Made by a program: the position numbers and the translations under genes. This document shows, piece by piece, positions 63,421-64,000 of a DNA stretch of 64,000 nucleotides. The stretch lies in NCBI GenBank assembly GCA_014189435.1, contig CP050293.1, positions 5,337,001 to 5,401,000 of the forward strand, in the 5' to 3' direction. The notes beneath the pieces were generated by a model. The model was given only the letters and a program-made list of their open reading frames with translations. It did not search any database and was not told the DNA's origin. The DNA is from Mesorhizobium loti (lineage in GTDB: Bacteria > Pseudomonadota > Alphaproteobacteria > Rhizobiales > Rhizobiaceae). Within the stretch, counting starts at the first letter, position 1; each line of letters begins with the position of its first letter.

Positions 63421-63465
63421 GTTGAGCCTCGCTTGAGCGGTGCCCGGTTTATCCAGCGCCAGCGC

Positions 63466-63636
63466 CGCCCCTCATTGTCCTGCCGGACATTTCTCCCCGT
63501 ATAGTGACGGGGAGAAAGACGCCATGTCCGACGATTTCGCCAATTTTCAGCGACGCAGGAAAAACGGCGAAGTCGCGACAGCTCCCTTCTCCCCGTCACT
63601 ATACGGGGAGAAGGTGCCGGCAGGCGGATGAGGGGC
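63466..63636. repeat. long palindromic repeat, family D
   Basis: GCCCCTCATTGTCCTGCCGG pairs loosely with CCGGCAGGCGGATGAGGGGC at the right end, and TTCTCCCCGTATAGTGACGG with CGTCACTATACGGGGAGAA inside. It fills the gap between the convergent CoxG and Mrp genes. The left end resembles the half element at 32.5 kb. Confidence 0.8.
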
Positions 63637-63655
63637 AGCGCAGACCGAACGAAGA

Positions 63656-64000
63656 TTACTCGAACACAATACTCGGGACGGCGGCTGCGGCCGCACCACG
63701 CTCTTCGTTGACCCTGTCCCAGACCTTCGAGGCAATGTCGCGGTAGATTTTCGCCTCGGGACCGTCGGGCTTCGAGACGACAACCGGCGTGCCGGCATCC
63801 GAACTTTCGCGAATGCCCATTTCGAGCGGCACCTCACCGAGGAAGGTGACGCCGAGACGCTCTGCCTCGCGGCGGGCGCCACCATGGCCGAAGATGTCAT
63901 AGCGCTTGCCGGTGTCCGGAGCGATGAAATAGCTCATGTTCTCGACGATGCCGAGCAACGGCACGTCGACCTTCTTGAACATGTTGAGGCCTTTTCGCGC
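63656..64000 (-). CDS. Mrp/ApbC-family iron-sulfur carrier ATPase, 5' end missing
   Basis: C-terminal 114 residues of an Mrp/ApbC P-loop ATPase; the frame is open to the window edge, so the Walker A part lies outside. Visible motifs are PLLGIVENMSYF, FGHGGARREAERLGVTFLGEVPL and the closing region ESSDAGTPVVVSKPDG. The CxxC found in many members is not visible here; after NMSYF comes IAPDTGKRYDIFG, without Cys. Mrp proteins deliver Fe-S clusters to apoproteins. Confidence 0.88.
   Translation of the reverse strand, partial: ARKGLNMFKKVDVPLLGIVENMSYFIAPDTGKRYDIFGHGGARREAERLGVTFLGEVPLEMGIRESSDAGTPVVVSKPDGPEAKIYRDIASKVWDRVNEERGAAAAAVPSIVFE

Overview
The window looks like a chromosomal segment of a Rhizobiales alphaproteobacterium, most likely Mesorhizobium or a close relative. 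It is GC-rich, its gene families are typical of that order (GCG_CRPN protein, D-xylonate dehydratase, ligase-associated exonuclease, several peptide-type ABC transporters), and several intergenic spaces carry the palindromic repeats common in Mesorhizobium. Both ends cut genes: a 2-hydroxyacid dehydrogenase on the left and an Mrp/ApbC Fe-S carrier on the right. There is no integrase, insertion sequence, CRISPR array or prophage.

Region by region. 1-6.5 kb holds housekeeping and repair genes, including an exonuclease / ATP-dependent DNA ligase pair. 6.8-7.2 kb holds tRNA-Thr(CGU) and, on the other strand, an unusual tRNA-Cys-like gene. 7.3-10.1 kb holds small envelope proteins and an ECF sigma factor with a membrane protein and a CnrX/Spy-like periplasmic protein. 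10.2-14.8 kb has a DUF1800/DUF1501 pair and an LTA-synthase-like membrane sulfatase. 15.3-43.6 kb is a large catabolic and transport region. 43.6-48.9 kb is a complete dppABCDF operon. 49.4-54.5 kb carries an acyl-CoA ligase with a histone-like tail, an ETF-beta methyltransferase-like protein, a HAD phosphatase and glucose-6-phosphate isomerase. 54.8-58.5 kb has a MocR regulator and an MttB-family methyltransferase. 58.6-63.4 kb has chrBA, a D-xylonate dehydratase and a CoxG-like protein.

The most interesting part is 15.3-38.7 kb. A cyclase-family enzyme that closely resembles isatin hydrolase, an IorAB-type 2-oxoacid:ferredoxin oxidoreductase, a fused aminobenzoyl/salicylyl-CoA monooxygenase-reductase, an enoyl-CoA hydratase, an acyl-CoA dehydrogenase, an SDR and a RidA protein lie together with two MarR regulators, two flavoprotein oxidoreductases and a complete peptide-type ABC importer. 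No aryl-CoA ligase is present. The arrangement suggests a route in which isatin (from an indole compound) is opened to isatinate, IorAB converts isatinate directly to 2-aminobenzoyl-CoA, and the CoA ester is dearomatized and beta-oxidized. Four palindromes of the form TTTnAAGCwTnAAA lie in front of genes across the region and look like sites for one MarR regulator. The pathway is inference; the gene families and the palindromes are read from the sequence.
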